Source: a bacterium (lineage in GTDB: Bacteria > Patescibacteriota > Minisyncoccia > Phycocordibacterales > CAIZLB01). From it: a stretch of DNA of 39,781 nucleotides. This document shows positions 28,232 through 37,465 of the stretch, one piece after another. Location: contig JAIXXV010000023.1 in the NCBI GenBank assembly GCA_027490575.1, forward strand, positions 1-39,781. The letters run 5' to 3'. Both the position numbers and the translations under genes were made by a program. How positions within the stretch are numbered: position 1 is the stretch's first letter; each line of letters starts with the position of its first letter. Under the pieces are notes generated by a model that saw only the letters and a program-made list of their open reading frames with translations, did not search any database and was not told the DNA's origin.

Positions 28232-28403
28232 ACTTTTGTTAATGAATTAAGTGTACTGATAATATTGAGATGCAAGTATTTTAACATATCTACATAATTA
28301 GATATTATTTGACAAAAATATAAACTGTGTTAATGTTCTGGTCAGAAAGGGATGCGTTTACTCCTTTGATCACAATAACCACAAAAAAAGAAAGGTATAA
28401 AAA

Positions 28404-28589
28404 GTGAGTGAATCCATGATTCGTTACAGAAAAGGCCTAGGACCTTCAACCGTCGAAAAACGTGCTCGTCCCCGGTTCATCGGTCCTGTCCACGCTCCCG
28501 GCACAAGTCGTCGTAAGGAAGAAAATCGTAAGAAGAACCAGAGGCGAGCAGGTCGGCGCAAAGCTGGCTAGCGCAAAGATTCAGGTAAA
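28404..28589 (+). CDS. Very basic 61-aa ORFan (GTG start; absent from the ORF track)
   Basis: MSESMIRYRKGLGPSTVEKRARPRFIGPVHAPGTSRRKEENRKKNQRRAGRRKSWLAQRFR; SD AGAAAGG; TTGACA (28309-28314)-N16-TAATGT; T8 terminator downstream. Confidence 0.55.
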
Positions 28590-28601
28590 TCAAATAATGC
28601 T

Positions 28602-28638
28602 GTGTCATCCATCAAGGGTGATACGGCGTTTTTTTTAA
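28602..28638 (+). terminator. Terminator after the 28404-28589 ORF
   Basis: GCTGTGTCATCC/GGTGATACGGC stem with wobble pairs followed by T8. Confidence 0.65.
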
Positions 28639-28810
28639 TGCAAATATTTCAGAGCTTCAATTTCTTTGACATACCTCATATGAATTTTGTTGTTTAAAAG
28701 CAAAAAATAATGTATATTTCTGCAGTCTCGCCACGGATTGTGGAAGGGGATATTGGACATTTCAGATAATAAGTAAACAACCAACGAATAGAAAATAGGA
28801 GGTCAGTATT

Positions 28811-29515
28811 TTGAAGAAATATTCTGTAGTAAACTTGCAGGAATTGGTCAAGAAGGTCAGGGAGCTCGTTAAATCTGTGATTTTTGTCTTTGGGCCTTCG
28901 GGTGCAGGCAAAGGTTTTGGTATCTGTGATGTGTTCGAGGAGTACCACGCAGGTATTGCATTTATCACAGGTGACTATTGTCGAAATCATCAATCAGAAT
29001 TTTCATCATCTGGAGCACTTGCCCCAGATGATGAGATGTTGGAGTTCGCTCTAGGTTTCTTCGCTAACAAAATCATGGAAAGATCAGGACCAATCAGGCT
29101 TTTGGTCGACATGCCCAGAAAGCAAAGTCAAGTAGAGTCATTCATGGACATGTTTAAGTATATTGGCTATGACGGTCAATTTGGTAGCATTATTTTGAAT
29201 GTTGAACTTGACGACACTGTTGACAGGCTTCATGACAGAGCTAAGCGTCAATCTAGAGGTGATGATCAGAAACCTGAAGTGATTGACCGTCGTGTCACTG
29301 GCTGGTTTGGTTCCCCTTTGGACCAAAAGCTTGATAAACTCGGAATTAATCGAACATTGAAGCGTAATCAGGATGGATACGTCCATACACTGATTCCGTG
29401 GGTCGAAAAAAACACCGTGACTATCAATCTGAATGGGCAGTGTCTGGAAAATCTAAGGAGAACCGTAGAGCTTCAGGTCCCTTACCTGTTCAATGGTTTG
29501 TGGGGTAACAATTAG
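28811..29515 (+). CDS. P-loop nucleotide kinase (adenylate kinase-like), TTG start
   Basis: VIFVFGPSGAGKGFG Walker A; RAKRQSRGDDQKPEVIDRRV lid/NMP-kinase-like segment; SD AGGAGGTCAG. Confidence 0.65.
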   Translation: MKKYSVVNLQELVKKVRELVKSVIFVFGPSGAGKGFGICDVFEEYHAGIAFITGDYCRNHQSEFSSSGALAPDDEMLEFALGFFANKIMERSGPIRLLVDMPRKQSQVESFMDMFKYIGYDGQFGSIILNVELDDTVDRLHDRAKRQSRGDDQKPEVIDRRVTGWFGSPLDQKLDKLGINRTLKRNQDGYVHTLIPWVEKNTVTINLNGQCLENLRRTVELQVPYLFNGLWGNN

Positions 29516-29524
29516 TTATCCAGA

Positions 29525-29575
29525 AGCGCATCTCACGTCCACAAGGACTGTGAGCTCTGCGCTTTTTTTATTTAT
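29525..29575 (+). terminator. Terminator of the 28811-29515 gene
   Basis: AGCGCATCTCACGTCC-ACAA-GGACTGTGAGCTCTGCGCT followed by T's. Confidence 0.75.
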
Positions 29576-29616
29576 ACTTAATCTTTTATTTATCTCATTT
29601 GAGTATAATTTGTTTA

Positions 29617-30015
29617 ATGAAAGATTTTGATAATTGGAATTTCTTAAAGAAGAACATCGAGAACTTCGAGAAGGAAGTGTTTTGTCATACCAGAGAGGTG
29701 TGGTGGTGCTCAATAGGTATCAATATCGGAGTAGAAACAGATGGAAAGAACAAAAATTTTGAAAGACCTGTTGTGGTATTTAAAGTTTATAATATAAACT
29801 CAATATTGATATTTCCAATAACAAGTAAACATAAATACGACAGTTTTCATTGCAAAATATATATAAAAGCTAGGGATCAGGAAGAGTTACAAATAGGATT
29901 TGTTAAGGTAACGCAAGTAAAAGTAGTCAGTACAAAGAGATTGATTAGAAAGATGGGTGTTGTAAACATTGATTCATTTAATGAACTGAGGGATTTCTGG
30001 ATCAGTACTTTATAA
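29617..30015 (+). CDS. MazF/PemK-like endoribonuclease toxin family protein without an adjacent antitoxin
   Basis: REVWWCSIGINIGVETDGKNKNFERPVVVFK...ILIFPITSK...GFVKVTQVKVVSTKRL resembles the PemK/MazF fold; start moved to ATG 29617 just after TATAAT 29604-29609. Confidence 0.7.
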   Translation: MKDFDNWNFLKKNIENFEKEVFCHTREVWWCSIGINIGVETDGKNKNFERPVVVFKVYNINSILIFPITSKHKYDSFHCKIYIKARDQEELQIGFVKVTQVKVVSTKRLIRKMGVVNIDSFNELRDFWISTL

Positions 30016-30168
30016 ACAACATAGAATACCAATAGGGTGGTTATAAAAAAAGGACTCATGAATTGAGTCCTCGGAGGCCGAAGCCATAATACGTACATTG
30101 TACTACTTTATAATTTCAAGTCAAACAAAAATTGTCACAACAAATATTAACTGATAATATATTTACAT

Positions 30169-30828
30169 ATGTCAAATGTATCAAAACAAGATTACAAATG
30201 CCGATACGATGTCATAGCTATCATTGGGCCACAAGGAGCAGGTAAGACGACTCAACTCAAAAAGATTTTAGATAAGACAGATGTAGATTTCGCCCCAGTA
30301 GGCGAAATTTTACGTTCTGTACTTTTGGAATCTGAGAATTTGTCCCCAGAGCTAGAACAAGCAAAGAAAGACATGATAGACGGAAAGATAATATACGATG
30401 AAATAACCTTCAAAATTTTGAAGGATTATTTTTTGCTCAAAAAAGAGAATGGTACAACAAAGGAAACTCTTTTGTTTGAAGGTTTTCCAAGAACCGAGAA
30501 TCAGATAAAGCATTTTTATGAACTATCAAAGACCTACCATGGAAAAGATGAAGAAGGTATAAAGATTGGCATCATACGTTTGAATCTTGATCCAGAGGTT
30601 GCAAAGGACCGCTGTCTGGATAGAGCGAACATACTCGTAAAGAGTGGTGCAAAGGCAAGGCCAGATGATAATGATGAAGCTATTCAAAAAAGACTACAGA
30701 TATATTTTGAAAAAATGAGCCTACTGGAAAATGAGTTTAAAAGTCGTGCTACTGATGTCCATGATTTCCATTGTCATGAGGAAGTGGAGGTTGTGCATGA
30801 GAGGATTATGGACAAGGTTTTTCATTAA
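30169..30828 (+). CDS. adk: Adenylate kinase-like nucleoside monophosphate kinase
   Basis: AIIGPQGAGKTTQLKK, GEILRS, LFEGFPRTENQ, LDRANILVKSGAKARPDDNDEAIQKRLQIY. Confidence 0.85.
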   Translation: MSNVSKQDYKCRYDVIAIIGPQGAGKTTQLKKILDKTDVDFAPVGEILRSVLLESENLSPELEQAKKDMIDGKIIYDEITFKILKDYFLLKKENGTTKETLLFEGFPRTENQIKHFYELSKTYHGKDEEGIKIGIIRLNLDPEVAKDRCLDRANILVKSGAKARPDDNDEAIQKRLQIYFEKMSLLENEFKSRATDVHDFHCHEEVEVVHERIMDKVFH

Positions 30829-30867
30829 CACAGACAAGTTGTTACTTATTAATTAAACTAATTTGTC

Positions 30868-30894
30868 AATAAAAAAAGGAAGCTGGTCAGGCTT
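30868..30894 (-). terminator. Terminator of the 30928-31191 gene
   Basis: AAGGAAGC-TGGTCAG-GCTTCCTT with T7 on the minus strand. Confidence 0.65.
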
Positions 30895-30927
30895 CCTTGG
30901 GTTTTATGACCTTTTTGTGTCATCAGA

Positions 30928-31191
30928 CTAAGCAGGTGTTGATTCTTCTAATCCGAGACGTTTCTTGAGTTCATCGACAATTGCATTTGCCACACTTTCT
31001 AGATCATAGATAAAGACAGATTCGCGAGATTTCATGATATAGGCGGTTGCAAAATCATCGAGAGCATTGTGCACATTGATTCTTAATTCCGATTCATGGT
31101 CTCGGATAAAATTTACAACCTCCTTTCTGTCCAGTTGCATGAAATCTGTCACTACGAAGTCAATTAAACCAGCGTTGTCTGTTCTACTCAT
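30928..31191 (-). CDS. ORFan, ~87 aa acidic helical protein
   Basis: SD GAGGGGG before ATG 31191; promoter TTGACA (31281-31276)-N17-TAATTT (31258-31253). Confidence 0.65.
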   Translation of the reverse strand: MSRTDNAGLIDFVVTDFMQLDRKEVVNFIRDHESELRINVHNALDDFATAYIMKSRESVFIYDLESVANAIVDELKKRLGLEESTPA

Positions 31192-31335
31192 ATTTAACCC
31201 CCTCTGTTGAATGTTCACTTAGCTTTAGCGTCATGCCTTGGCTTTCAATGATAAATTACATATGAATTGAGTCGGTGTCAATACCAGCACTTGAATTCTA
31301 CCTTGAAGTGCATCCAACCTGTTTAAAAATATCCC

Positions 31336-31364
31336 TTGATTTTAATGCTTGCCAGGTGTAATCT
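31336..31364 (+). promoter_or_regulatory. Promoter of the 31427-31996 ORFan
   Basis: TTGATT-N17-TAATCT; GGTGTAATCTT core also at 35009-35019. Confidence 0.5.
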
Positions 31365-31426
31365 TTCCTTTGGCTAATTAGCTATTTGACAATAAACATT
31401 CAACAACAAACAGGAGGATAAATAAA

Positions 31427-31996
31427 ATGTCAGCTATTGATGATAAAAAAGGTGGTGCCCAAACTTTAGCGAGTGACCTTTCCGGAATTAATGCTAGTGA
31501 CGGAAGATTGGTGATCAGGAGGCCGGAACCAACCTATGAACTTAAGGAGTATGACGATGTGCTTAAGCCTGGATGCAGGTTTCATTTCGATTCTGATGGC
31601 TATAGCTTTTTAGGAAGAAGACTTCCACGTGATCCGAAATTTGGAACTTTGTCATTGCAAACTCCAGATGCTGATAAAGGTAGGGTCAAAATCTTAATAT
31701 TCCTCGAATCAGCGGTCCATACTACCTCAGCTGAAAATATGATTTGGGGAGGAGTAAGAGCTTTGAGGTATTTGATGAAAAATGAGTTGGCTCTCTCCGA
31801 CCATACTTTCATCCATCAGACACATACTTTCATCTTTCCCGCTGCGGCACAGATTGATGAGAACGGACAGATGTTTATTCCATCACTTAGGTGGAGGATA
31901 GATGCTGTGCCAGATCTAGACTTCATTTCGACCCATACTGATCATGGTCAACAGATCTTTGATTGGAGATCAAAAGTCGTGATCTGTATGTGGTAA
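31427..31996 (+). CDS. ORFan, 189 aa, unknown
   Basis: SD AGGAGGATAAATAAAATG; own terminator. Confidence 0.7.
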   Translation: MSAIDDKKGGAQTLASDLSGINASDGRLVIRRPEPTYELKEYDDVLKPGCRFHFDSDGYSFLGRRLPRDPKFGTLSLQTPDADKGRVKILIFLESAVHTTSAENMIWGGVRALRYLMKNELALSDHTFIHQTHTFIFPAAAQIDENGQMFIPSLRWRIDAVPDLDFISTHTDHGQQIFDWRSKVVICMW

Positions 31997-32025
31997 CAAA
32001 AAGTCTGAACTCCAAAGTTCAACGA

Positions 32026-32060
32026 AGCCAAGAGACTTACAACCTCTTGGCTTTTTTAAA
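32026..32060 (+). terminator. Terminator of the 31427-31996 gene
   Basis: AAGCCAAGAG-ACTTACAAC-CTCTTGGCTT followed by TTTT. Confidence 0.75.
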
Positions 32061-32126
32061 TTCATAAAACCCAACACAAAACCCCGAAACTATGCTAAAC
32101 TTTGAAAAAAGCCCACCCTCTATGAG

Positions 32127-34937
32127 TTGGCTGTTAAACTTATGTCAAAATCACCGAAATCACCAAAAAAACCTGAAGTAAAACCTGAGCTTAAAACTCA
32201 TGTCAAAAAAATTACCAAAACAGATATGAACCCTGGAAACAGTATCATTGTCCGAGGGGCTCGTACTCACAACTTGAAAGATATTACTGTAGAGATGCCT
32301 AGAAACAAGCTAGTGGTCATCACTGGTCTATCTGGCTCCGGAAAGTCGTCACTTGCCTTCGATACTATTTTTGCTGAGGGGCAGAGACGATATATAGAGT
32401 CACTTTCTTCATACGCGAGACAGTTCTTACGACAAATGCAAAAGCCTGATGTTGATGAGATCGTTGGACTTTCTCCAGCTATATCCATTGACCAAAAGTC
32501 GCGTTCGAACAATCCTCGTTCAACAGTAGCAACTATCACTGAGATATATGACTACTTGCGTATACTTTTTGCGCGTGTTGGTAAGCCGCACTGCTTGGAA
32601 TGTGGTAGATTGATAAAGAAACTTTCAAAAGAAGAAATACTTCAAACAGTTTTCAATATTGTTGATGATGCTACAAAAAATACTGCACAAGACACATCTG
32701 GGTATCCTGCACAAGACACATCCGGCAATACAGCTGGTAAGACATCAAAAACTAAAACCGGCTCAAAACAAATCATGGGTGTAGACCTTGACTCAAGGAT
32801 GTTCAAGATATATGCACCTGTTGTTGTGGGTAGAAAAGGTGAATATTATCAGCTACTTTACGATATGCTCGGTAAAGGGTATGACGAAGCGCGTGTTGAT
32901 GGAAAGGTAAAAAAGTTACGTGAGCAAATCATTCTGACAAAGACAAAGAAACACGATATAGACATCATGGTGGATCAGTTTTATGTAACTGAGGTTAAGG
33001 ACAACTCGGCAAGTTTCCGTGAGCGTCTAAACGAGGCAGTCGAGAGAGCTCTTCACGAGGCTGATGGACTTATACGTATAGTGGTTGATGATGGAAATAC
33101 TGAAAACCCCTCTGCGACTACAGATCAGCTGATATCATCAAAGTTTATGTGTCCTCACGATGGATTTTCATTTCCAGAGGTGGAGCCAAGACTTTTCTCA
33201 TTCAACTCTCCTCATGGTGCATGTCCAGAGTGTAACGGTCTGGGTACAAGACACTTTTTTATAAATGATCCTTGTCCAGTATGTAAAGGCAAAAGACTTC
33301 GACCAGAAGCTCTTCATGTTTTCTTGATGGGAAATTCACAAGACAAAAAGGGGAATCCTGTTACGAAGAAAATCAATATTGTAGACCTGACGGCAATGAC
33401 CATTGCAGAATCATTAGACTTTTTCGCAGACCTTCCACTAAGTGAGGTAGATAAAGAAATCTCAAAGGTTGTTATCAAAGAAATAGTTTCTCGTTTAGAG
33501 TTTATGAACAATGTAGGTATCGAATATCTATCGCTTGATCGAAAAGCCAATACGCTTTCAGGAGGTGAGGCGCAACGTATACGACTTGCATCACAGCTAG
33601 GTTCTGGACTCGTGGGAGCTCTTTATGTACTTGATGAGCCGACCATCGGACTTCACCAAAGAGATAACGATAGACTTATCGAAACATTGACACAACTTAG
33701 AGATCTTGGAAATACGCTCGTGGTTGTAGAGCACGATGAAGATACTATATATGCCTCTGATTATATTATCGATATTGGGCCAGGCGCTGGTATACATGGT
33801 GGTCATGTGGTTGCATCTGGATGGCTTGATGAACTATTGACTGCAAAGACAAATACAACTGGTTCAGTAACACTAGACTATCTACGTGGTGAAAGGGTTA
33901 TAGAAATACCGGAAAATAGACGTGATGCTGACAAAGGTTGGATCAAAGTAGTCGGAGGAAAAGTAAACAATATAGAAAATATGAATGTTGACGTGCCACT
34001 TGGACGTTTAACTACTGTTACTGGTGTATCGGGTTCTGGTAAAAGCTCATTTGTCTATGAAATACTTCACAAAAACTTGCTAGCGAGACTTGATAGAGAC
34101 CATCGTTCTGCAAACATATATAACTGTGCTAGCTTTTCAGGTACAGAATATCTCGGCCGTACAATACTCATTGACCAAAGCCCTATAGGTCGTACTCCTA
34201 GATCAAACCCTGCTACATATACAGGTGCATGGACTCATATACGAGATATGTTTGCTGAGAGTATAGATGCTAGGGCGCGTGGCTGGAAGGCGAGTCGTTT
34301 TTCGTTCAATGTGAAAGGTGGGCGATGTGAGAATTGCCAAGGAAATGGGATGATTGAGGTGGAAATGCACTTCTTGCCAACCGTGTATGTGACTTGTGAT
34401 GTATGTGATGGAAAGAGATTTATGAAAGAGACACTGGAGGTTAGATACAAAAAGAAAAACATTTACGAAATACTAAAAATGACTGTAGAGGAAGGTGTGA
34501 AGTTTTTCGAAGACGTGCCATCTATATATGACAGACTAAAAACTCTCGAAGATGTGGGTCTTGGATATCTTGAGCTTGGTCAATCTGCAACTACGCTTTC
34601 TGGTGGAGAAGCACAGAGAGTCAAAGTCGCTTCTGAGCTTTACCGTCCTCATGTTCAAAAGACTATTTACTTACTCGACGAGCCAACTATCGGACTTCAC
34701 TATGAAGATGTACGAAAGCTCATAGAGATACTTCAAAAGCTTGTTCAGAAAGGAAACACTGTGGTGGTGATTGAGCACAGTATGGATATCATCAAGTCCT
34801 CTGACTATATCATTGATATCGGACCTCTTGGGGGTGTTGGAGGTGGAAAGGTGGTAGCAAAAGGTACTCCTGAAGAAGTTGCAAATAATCCGCATAGTTA
34901 TACTGGGGAGTATTTGAGAAGAGTCCTGAACAGGTAG
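32127..34937 (+). CDS. uvrA: Excinuclease ABC subunit A
   Basis: [33 protein letters not shown], zinc fingers CLECG...CPVC and CENCQGNGM...CDVC, two ABC signature regions. Confidence 0.97.
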   Translation: MAVKLMSKSPKSPKKPEVKPELKTHVKKITKTDMNPGNSIIVRGARTHNLKDITVEMPRNKLVVITGLSGSGKSSLAFDTIFAEGQRRYIESLSSYARQFLRQMQKPDVDEIVGLSPAISIDQKSRSNNPRSTVATITEIYDYLRILFARVGKPHCLECGRLIKKLSKEEILQTVFNIVDDATKNTAQDTSGYPAQDTSGNTAGKTSKTKTGSKQIMGVDLDSRMFKIYAPVVVGRKGEYYQLLYDMLGKGYDEARVDGKVKKLREQIILTKTKKHDIDIMVDQFYVTEVKDNSASFRERLNEAVERALHEADGLIRIVVDDGNTENPSATTDQLISSKFMCPHDGFSFPEVEPRLFSFNSPHGACPECNGLGTRHFFINDPCPVCKGKRLRPEALHVFLMGNSQDKKGNPVTKKINIVDLTAMTIAESLDFFADLPLSEVDKEISKVVIKEIVSRLEFMNNVGIEYLSLDRKANTLSGGEAQRIRLASQLGSGLVGALYVLDEPTIGLHQRDNDRLIETLTQLRDLGNTLVVVEHDEDTIYASDYIIDIGPGAGIHGGHVVASGWLDELLTAKTNTTGSVTLDYLRGERVIEIPENRRDADKGWIKVVGGKVNNIENMNVDVPLGRLTTVTGVSGSGKSSFVYEILHKNLLARLDRDHRSANIYNCASFSGTEYLGRTILIDQSPIGRTPRSNPATYTGAWTHIRDMFAESIDARARGWKASRFSFNVKGGRCENCQGNGMIEVEMHFLPTVYVTCDVCDGKRFMKETLEVRYKKKNIYEILKMTVEEGVKFFEDVPSIYDRLKTLEDVGLGYLELGQSATTLSGGEAQRVKVASELYRPHVQKTIYLLDEPTIGLHYEDVRKLIEILQKLVQKGNTVVVIEHSMDIIKSSDYIIDIGPLGGVGGGKVVAKGTPEEVANNPHSYTGEYLRRVLNR

Positions 34938-34981
34938 CAGGTGGCAGATATCAGTTAGCAGATAATAGCTAACAGGTTTCA
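34933..34981 (+). repeat. Degenerate heptanucleotide array spanning the uvrA stop codon
   Basis: GGTAGCA GGTGGCA GATATCA GTTAGCA GATAATA GCTAACA GGTTTCA. Confidence 0.85.
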
Positions 34982-34990
34982 AGTATTGGT

Positions 34991-35018
34991 TTGACACTCA
35001 CATTTTTTGGTGTAATCT
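34991..35018 (+). promoter_or_regulatory. Promoter of the 35105-35494 ORFan
   Basis: TTGACA-N16-TAATCT. Confidence 0.6.
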
Positions 35019-35104
35019 TGATTTGCTGCTTGTTTGCAGCTGATTCAATCCGGCTCCGCTGGTAAATCATTTGTTCAAAATCAAACTAGAAGGGAATTAA
35101 AAAA

Positions 35105-35494
35105 GTGGAAAATCCAATTGAAGGTTCGGAGTTAGCGAAATTCGGATTTCTAAGAGTGGATGGTCTGGCTGGCCAGTTGAAATCCAGTGGGCAATGCCAT
35201 GCGAGAAGAGAGCGCGTTAGAGCGAGCGAAGACCTGTACGGCACTTATGGAACCAGTAGGCTTTATCCAGGAGTGATTGTTGTTATTACCAAGAAAGGTA
35301 GGGTATGGATTGGGTGTGAACAGGACAATCAAAATCTCAATGGCACGATCCTCGGGCTTTGCACCAATAAAGTGGACAATGGATATTCCACTGTGAAGGT
35401 TGTATTCAATGGTTCCAGGCCCGGCTTTAATATTCTCGATATCATGCGTAGATTAAGAGAATGTAGTGAATTGGACCCTTCTGTTACTGCCTAG
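35105..35494 (+). CDS. ORFan, 129 aa, GTG start, predicted beta-rich
   Basis: SD-like AGAAGGG, promoter, own terminator. Confidence 0.65.
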   Translation: MENPIEGSELAKFGFLRVDGLAGQLKSSGQCHARRERVRASEDLYGTYGTSRLYPGVIVVITKKGRVWIGCEQDNQNLNGTILGLCTNKVDNGYSTVKVVFNGSRPGFNILDIMRRLRECSELDPSVTA

Positions 35495-35514
35495 TGCAGA
35501 TTCAAAAAGTTATT

Positions 35515-35550
35515 TCAAAGCCAAAGCGGCACGTTCGCTTTGGCTTTTTA
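35515..35550 (+). terminator. Terminator of the 35105-35494 gene
   Basis: AAAGCCAAAGCG-GCACGTT-CGCTTTGGCTTTTT. Confidence 0.8.
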
Positions 35551-35582
35551 CTATTGTGAAGGTGAGGTGCTATAATATACCC

Positions 35583-35801
35583 ATGTCACCTTTCGCTCTA
35601 TTTATCACAATCAATGTTTTCCTAATATTCGCAGGAGTTGTCTCAGCAATCATTTTGTCTATAAAATCCATAGGTATGAGTCCAAGTGCAGAGAGATCAC
35701 GAACAAGAGCCGCTGCTTTTTGGTCAGTCTTTTGGCCAGTATTTATACTTCTTGCTGTTTCCGGCGCTAGAGCTTTGATAGATGCTTCTGGTCTCATATA
35801 G
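35583..35801 (+). CDS. Small two-TM membrane protein (72 aa)
   Basis: MSPFALFITINVFLIFAGVVSAIILSIKSIGM...FWSVFWPVFILLAVSGARALIDASGLI; TATAAT 35571-35576, 6 nt before ATG. Confidence 0.6.
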   Translation: MSPFALFITINVFLIFAGVVSAIILSIKSIGMSPSAERSRTRAAAFWSVFWPVFILLAVSGARALIDASGLI

Positions 35802-35895
35802 TTTTGCACCAACAGATTGCTAGCAGATATTCTAGCGGATATTGTATAAATTTTTCATGATGATAGTATCTAGAAACTGAACTTCAATTGACATC

Positions 35896-37368
35896 ATGAA
35901 TTTGCAAGATTTTCAAAAACTAAATCTACCTGACACACCTGGTGTATATTTTTTCAGAGATAAAACTGGAAGTGTTTTATATATTGGCAAAGCGACATCA
36001 CTTAGGGATAGAGTTAGAAGCTATTTTTCCGATGATTTGATAAAGACGCGAGGGGTTTTACTAGTGGATATGTTGACTCAGGCGGCAAGCATTACATATG
36101 AGCAGACTGACTCAGTACTAGAAGCTTTCATACTTGAGACTGAGCTCATTAAGAAAAACCAACCTAGATACAATACAAAAGAGAAGGACAACAAGAGCTT
36201 CAACTATGTTGTCTTTACAAAAGAGGACTTCCCAAGAGTGCTTGTTGTTAGGGGTAGAAACCTGAAACTGGCTGGCAAGACTTCAAAAGAACAGATTGAG
36301 ACTCTGGGCTACGAATACACTGATGTTTTTGGACCATATCCGTATGGAGCAGAACTTAAAGAAGCTATGAAAATTATTCGAAGGATTTTTCCTTTTAGGG
36401 ATAAATGTGCTCCGTATACTGGGCCGAAGATAGACAGCAAAAAGATAGAGCTCGATGATTCAGGTGCAAAGATAACATCTAGTGGTGGTCATTATGCAAA
36501 AGCATGTTTCAATCGGACTATAGGACTTTGCCCGGGTGTTTGTACTGGAGAATTTTCAAAAGATGAATATGCTAAGCGTATGAAAGACTTGCGAATGTTT
36601 TTCAAAGGCAAAAAAATGGCTGTAATGAGCGACCTGGAAAAACAGATGAAGATTCATGCAAAAAAACATGAATTCGAAAAGGCGAATGATGTTAAAAAAA
36701 CACTTTATGCACTTTCACATATAAAAGATATTTCAATGATAAAAAATGCTGGGATTGATTCTTTCGGTGGCAGTAGAGGGGGTGGTGGTTCTGCTAGTGA
36801 CGGAGTGTCCGACACCATGACCCAAGAGAACAAGTCTACAAGGGTTGAGGCATATGACATTGCCCACATGTCTGGAAAAAATGCAGTAGGTGTAATGGTG
36901 GTGATGGTAGATGGAGAATTTGAGAAAAAAGAATATAAGATCTTCAATATAGATGATAGTTTGGCGGGAGACGATCTTGGTTCACTCGAACATGTCCTTC
37001 GACGTCGCTTGGCTCATCAAGAATGGGAAACGCCAGATGCAATAGTCATAGACGGTGGTAAGACTCACTTAAAAAGAGCAAGTGAGGTTATAGATGCACT
37101 AAGAAAGAATGCAAAAGCGGGCTCACCTTATCATTATCTAAAAAATACACACATAGAAATGGTTTCTGTGGTTAAAGATGATAAACACAAGGCGAGGGAG
37201 ATACTTAGAAGAAAGGCTGGCGTGAAAAGCGTGGGCTCAAAGGCTGTGCAACAAGCAGGCGAAACTTTCACCTATGTAACCGACAAGGAAGTGGTTGCTA
37301 TAAACGCAGAATGTCATAGATTTGCTATAAAAGGGCACAAAAGGTCTAGAAGTAAGAGTTTTTTGTAA
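35896..37368 (+). CDS. uvrC: Excinuclease ABC subunit C lacking the C-terminal HhH region
   Basis: GIY-YIG DTPGVYFFRDKTGSVLYIGKATSLRDRVRSYF, UVR motif, VIDGGKTHLKRA...DDKHKARE; ends at HRFAIKGHKRSRSKSFL. Confidence 0.95.
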   Translation: MNLQDFQKLNLPDTPGVYFFRDKTGSVLYIGKATSLRDRVRSYFSDDLIKTRGVLLVDMLTQAASITYEQTDSVLEAFILETELIKKNQPRYNTKEKDNKSFNYVVFTKEDFPRVLVVRGRNLKLAGKTSKEQIETLGYEYTDVFGPYPYGAELKEAMKIIRRIFPFRDKCAPYTGPKIDSKKIELDDSGAKITSSGGHYAKACFNRTIGLCPGVCTGEFSKDEYAKRMKDLRMFFKGKKMAVMSDLEKQMKIHAKKHEFEKANDVKKTLYALSHIKDISMIKNAGIDSFGGSRGGGGSASDGVSDTMTQENKSTRVEAYDIAHMSGKNAVGVMVVMVDGEFEKKEYKIFNIDDSLAGDDLGSLEHVLRRRLAHQEWETPDAIVIDGGKTHLKRASEVIDALRKNAKAGSPYHYLKNTHIEMVSVVKDDKHKAREILRRKAGVKSVGSKAVQQAGETFTYVTDKEVVAINAECHRFAIKGHKRSRSKSFL

Positions 37369-37433
37369 GCTTTTGGAGATTTTGTTTAACCAGGCCAGCT
37401 GGACCTTAAACTGCCCAGCGACTTACAAACTGA

Positions 37434-37462
37434 TTGACAAAAGGATGTGCCGTGTTATTATA
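37434..37462 (+). promoter_or_regulatory. Sigma70 promoter of a putative ncRNA unit
   Basis: TTGACA (37434-37439), spacer 16-17 nt, TATTAT/ATTATA (37456-37462). Confidence 0.75.
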
Positions 37463-37465
37463 TAA

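Noticed and set aside
29877-30098. Minus-strand ORF of 73 aa and hairpin AGGACTCA-TGAA-TTGAGTCCT (30048-30070) as a separate gene/terminator
   Set aside because: The ORF is antisense to the MazF-like gene with no start signals; the hairpin could be a terminator in either direction but no minus-strand gene supports it.
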